A DNA stretch of 15,757 nucleotides from Sphingomonas sp. (GTDB lineage Bacteria > Pseudomonadota > Alphaproteobacteria > Sphingomonadales > Sphingomonadaceae). Location: positions 1 through 15,757 of the forward strand of contig JAIERC010000499.1 of assembly GCA_019747165.1 (NCBI GenBank), read 5' to 3'. The first letter of the stretch is position 1, and every line of letters starts with the position of its first letter. The notes under the pieces were generated by a model. That model saw only the letters and a program-made list of their open reading frames with translations, searched no databases and was not told where the DNA came from. This document shows, piece after piece, positions 13,870-15,757 of the stretch. Made by a program: the position numbers and the translations under genes.

Positions 13870-14577
13870 CTATGGGGATTTCGGATTTGGGCGGCTTGGG
13901 GTGATTGCTAACCAGCCGATTTTGTCGGCTTCCGTCGCCGCGTTCCGGCCAGATGTGAACGGGGATGACGGGCTCTCAGGTGCAGGTCGGCGGGCCTTGC
14001 CGGTAGCGCCAGCGAGCAGGCCGTAATGGCGGATGCGGTGGAAGCCCTTGGACAGGGCGTGAAGCAGGAAAAGGCGGATGAACTCATCAGTCGAGATCGT
14101 CATGACCTGTTGGCGATCGGCACCATTCTGGCGATGATTCTTGTAGCGGAACGTGACCCCGGTCTCGTCGAAGCGGATCAGCCGACGGTTCGAGATCGCG
14201 ACGCGGTGGGTGTGGCGCGACAGATAGGCGAGCACCGTCTCGGGCCCAATGAACGGCGGGTTGGGATAGACCACCCAGCGCTTCTTCCTGACTGGAGACA
14301 GGTAGCGCAGGAACGCACGGCGGTCGGTGAGCGCAGCGAGACTGCGGTAGAACGCGAGCCGCCCCGCCGCGTGCAGCGCCATCAGTCGAGTGAGGAACAG
14401 GTGCCGGAACAGTTTGCCCAGTACCCTAACCGGCAGCAGGAACACGGGGCGCGACGACACCCGGCGGTTGCGGTCTAGCGACAGCCCGCCGCCGGGCACG
14501 ATCATGTCGATGTGCGGGTGGTGAGTCATCGCCGATCCCCAGGTGTGCAGCACGGCGGTGATGCCGATGCGCGCCCA
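13870..14577 (-). pseudogene. IS91-family transposase remnant, 5'-truncated and catalytically altered
   Basis: Read on the minus strand from about 14574, the protein matches the second half of IS91-type (Y2, HUH) transposases: ARIGITAVLHTWGSAMTHHP, IVPGGGLSLD, FLLPVRVLGKLFRHLF, LSPVRKKRWVVY, THRVAISNRRLIRFD and FHRIRHYGLLAG. The N-terminal zinc-binding half is absent, because at about 14577 the sequence changes into the head-to-head recombinase remnant. The expected metal-binding HPHVH/HPHIH motif reads HPHID (Asp codon at 14508-14506), and the tyrosine-pair motif YLSRYTHR reads YLSRHTHR (His codon at 14214-14212). The tail after KARRPAPES no longer resembles the family's Cys-rich C-terminus. 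The frame itself stays open through the junction up to 14700, but that upstream part is antisense recombinase. This is a dead insertion-sequence fragment. Confidence 0.85.
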
Positions 14578-15757
14578 GCCTCGACAACCAGGAGCAGCGC
14601 CTGAAGGCGCATTATAGTCAGCGCGGCACCGAGCTTGTCGAAATCTGCCGCGATGGCGGTCATTCCGGCACCACCGACAATCGACCTGGTTTCCAGGCAC
14701 TGTTCGAGCACGCGATGCGACCCGGCTCCGGCATTACCCAGATCGGCGTCTATAGTTTCTCGCGGCTGTTCCGCGATCATTACCTGTTGGAACTTTATCG
14801 CCGTAAATTGAAGCGGGCCTGGGCGCATATCGTTGCGATTACACAGGAAGTGGGACAGGACGCAGAGGGCGATCTGGTGCGTGGCGCGCTTGCCAACTTC
14901 GACGAATACCGGTCGCGCCAGACGGCGAAAGTTACAATGGACACGATGCGCCGGAACGCCGAGGCAGGGTTTTGGAACGGTGCCGTTTCCCCGTTTGGTT
15001 ACGCCTCGCAGGTCGCCGAAATGCGGGAGGCCAAGGGCAAGAAGCAGCTCGCGATCGCGCCTTCGGAAACGGTACTGGTCGAGCAGATATACCGGATGAA
15101 GCGCCTCGGCGAGGCGGTCTGCCCCGGGCCCAGCATGCGCGATCAGGCGCTCGAGACCATCGTGATCGACGCCATGGCCGAGCGGCTGCTCCGACCCGAT
15201 CGCCTTCAATCACTCCTCGCCAATCTGCTCGACGATAGTTCTTCTGCCGTTCGTGAACGACAGGCTCATTTGAAGGCGCTTCGCACCGAGCGCACCCGCG
15301 TCGAGGGCGCAATCCAGAACTGGTATGATTTCATCGACCGAGGCGTCTTCAGCGCAAACGACGCTGACTTCACCACCAGGCTTGCCAACCAGCGCAAGCG
15401 CCGCGCCGATCTCGAACAGGAGATCATGCTGGTCGAACGCCAGTTATCGACCACCGACCGACGGGTTACGCCCGCAGCCGTGGAGCGGCTGGGCGAGGTA
15501 ATTCTGACCAAGTTGCGCTCAAAAGACAGCTGCGTGCGCCAAGGTTTTGCGCGTCGGTTTATCGAAAAGATTGTGGTCGCGCCGGGCACGATCACCATCA
15601 CTGGCTCGATCAAGCCGTTGGAACTCGCCGCCAGCGACGAGAATGCCGAAAGCGCGCCGATGGTGCCTTCTCTTGATCGGGAGTGGTGCGGCCGAGAAGA
15701 CTCGAACTTCCACGGGCTTTCGCCCACAACGACCTCAACGTTGCGCGTCTACCAGTT
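14577..15757 (+). pseudogene. Large serine recombinase remnant, N-terminus lost and internal deletion; runs off right edge
   Basis: The plus frame from about 14580 reads LDNQEQRLKAHYSQRG, CRDGGHSGTTDNRPGFQALF, QIGVYSFSRLFRDHYLLELY, VAITQEVGQDAEGDLVRGAL, FDEYRSRQTAKVTMDTMRR and GFWNGAVSPFGYAS. These are the second to last blocks of a resolvase catalytic domain and linker helix of large serine recombinases. The first block with the catalytic serine (YARVST type) is missing at the junction with the IS91 remnant. After VEQIYRMKRLGE (to about 15112) the sequence jumps to AVCPGPSM..QALETIVIDAMAERLLRPDRL. This skips the recombinase DNA-binding domain and most of the Cys zinc ribbon expected there. 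The frame is kept. The C-terminal coiled-coil region (QAHLKALRTERTRVEG and following) and tail are present, and the frame continues without stop into the tRNA gene and the edge. It should be non-functional. Confidence 0.85.
15684..15757 (-). tRNA. tRNA-Leu (anticodon GAG), 3' part; 5' end beyond window
   Basis: On the minus strand the sequence from 15757 gives a D-arm remainder (GGTAGACGCG), anticodon stem CAACG / CGTTG around loop TTGAGGT (anticodon GAG, leucine CUC/CUU) and the long class II variable arm TGGGCGAAAGCCCGT. The T-arm with TTCGAGT and acceptor strand CGGCCGC follow, with discriminator A and an encoded CCA ending at 15684. About 13 bases at the 5' end (acceptor 5' strand and start of the D-arm) are missing because the window stops. 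The recombinase reading frame on the other strand overlaps the whole visible part. Confidence 0.93.

Noticed and set aside
14578..14700. N-terminal extension of the IS91 transposase frame up to 14700
   Set aside because: Although open, it is the antisense of the serine recombinase block LDNQEQRLKAHYSQRG and following, and has none of the zinc-binding sequence of IS91 transposases.
1..15757. CRISPR array or tandem repeat array
   Set aside because: No regularly spaced repeated units seen on reading the window; the only large-scale repetition is the paralogous pair of permease genes.

Overview
The window looks like a chromosomal piece of an alphaproteobacterium, most likely a sphingomonad. The evidence is the high GC content, tightly packed overlapping genes, a TonB-dependent receptor whose N-terminal plug resembles those abundant in Sphingomonadaceae, and an IS91-type transposase whose sequence resembles sphingomonad copies. 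This placement rests on recognition, not on a database search.

Left part (1-3655, all minus strand). In transcription order this reads: cytochrome b561-like membrane protein, small secreted protein, OmpR-type response regulator, membrane histidine kinase, then after 93 bases the start of a TonB-dependent receptor that runs off the left edge. The first four genes overlap or are separated by a few bases, so they are very probably one operon. It combines an inner-membrane heme protein, a secreted putative ligand-binding protein and a two-component system, with an outer-membrane receptor as the likely next gene.

Middle part (4173-13534). A minus-strand operon encodes a periplasmic adaptor (HlyD/MacA-like), an ABC ATPase (LolD/MacB type) and two full-length paralogous MacB/FtsX-type permeases of about 800 residues each. 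Divergently on the plus strand lies an NtrC-like response regulator overlapping a soluble-domain histidine kinase with an N-terminal membrane anchor. The 126-base divergent intergenic region carries a perfect TGTCCG-N4-CGGACA palindrome plus extra half-sites. The regulator is labelled NtrC-like by architecture, but its AAA+ domain has lost the GAFTGA sigma54-contact loop and has a DH in place of the Walker B DE. No -24/-12 promoter is visible. The simplest model is a two-component, sigma70-compatible regulator controlling a heteromeric tripartite efflux or envelope ABC system.

Right part (13535-15757). This is a scar of mobile DNA. A 5'-truncated IS91-family transposase on the minus strand, with two key catalytic residues substituted, meets head-to-head a serine recombinase on the plus strand. 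The recombinase lacks its catalytic-serine N-terminus and has an apparent internal in-frame deletion. Its open frame runs straight into the 3' part of a tRNA-Leu(GAG) gene on the opposite strand, cut by the window edge. This suggests the end of an old genomic island at a tRNA attachment site. Two gaps longer than 300 bases (3656-4172 and 13535-13869) hold no gene that I can support.
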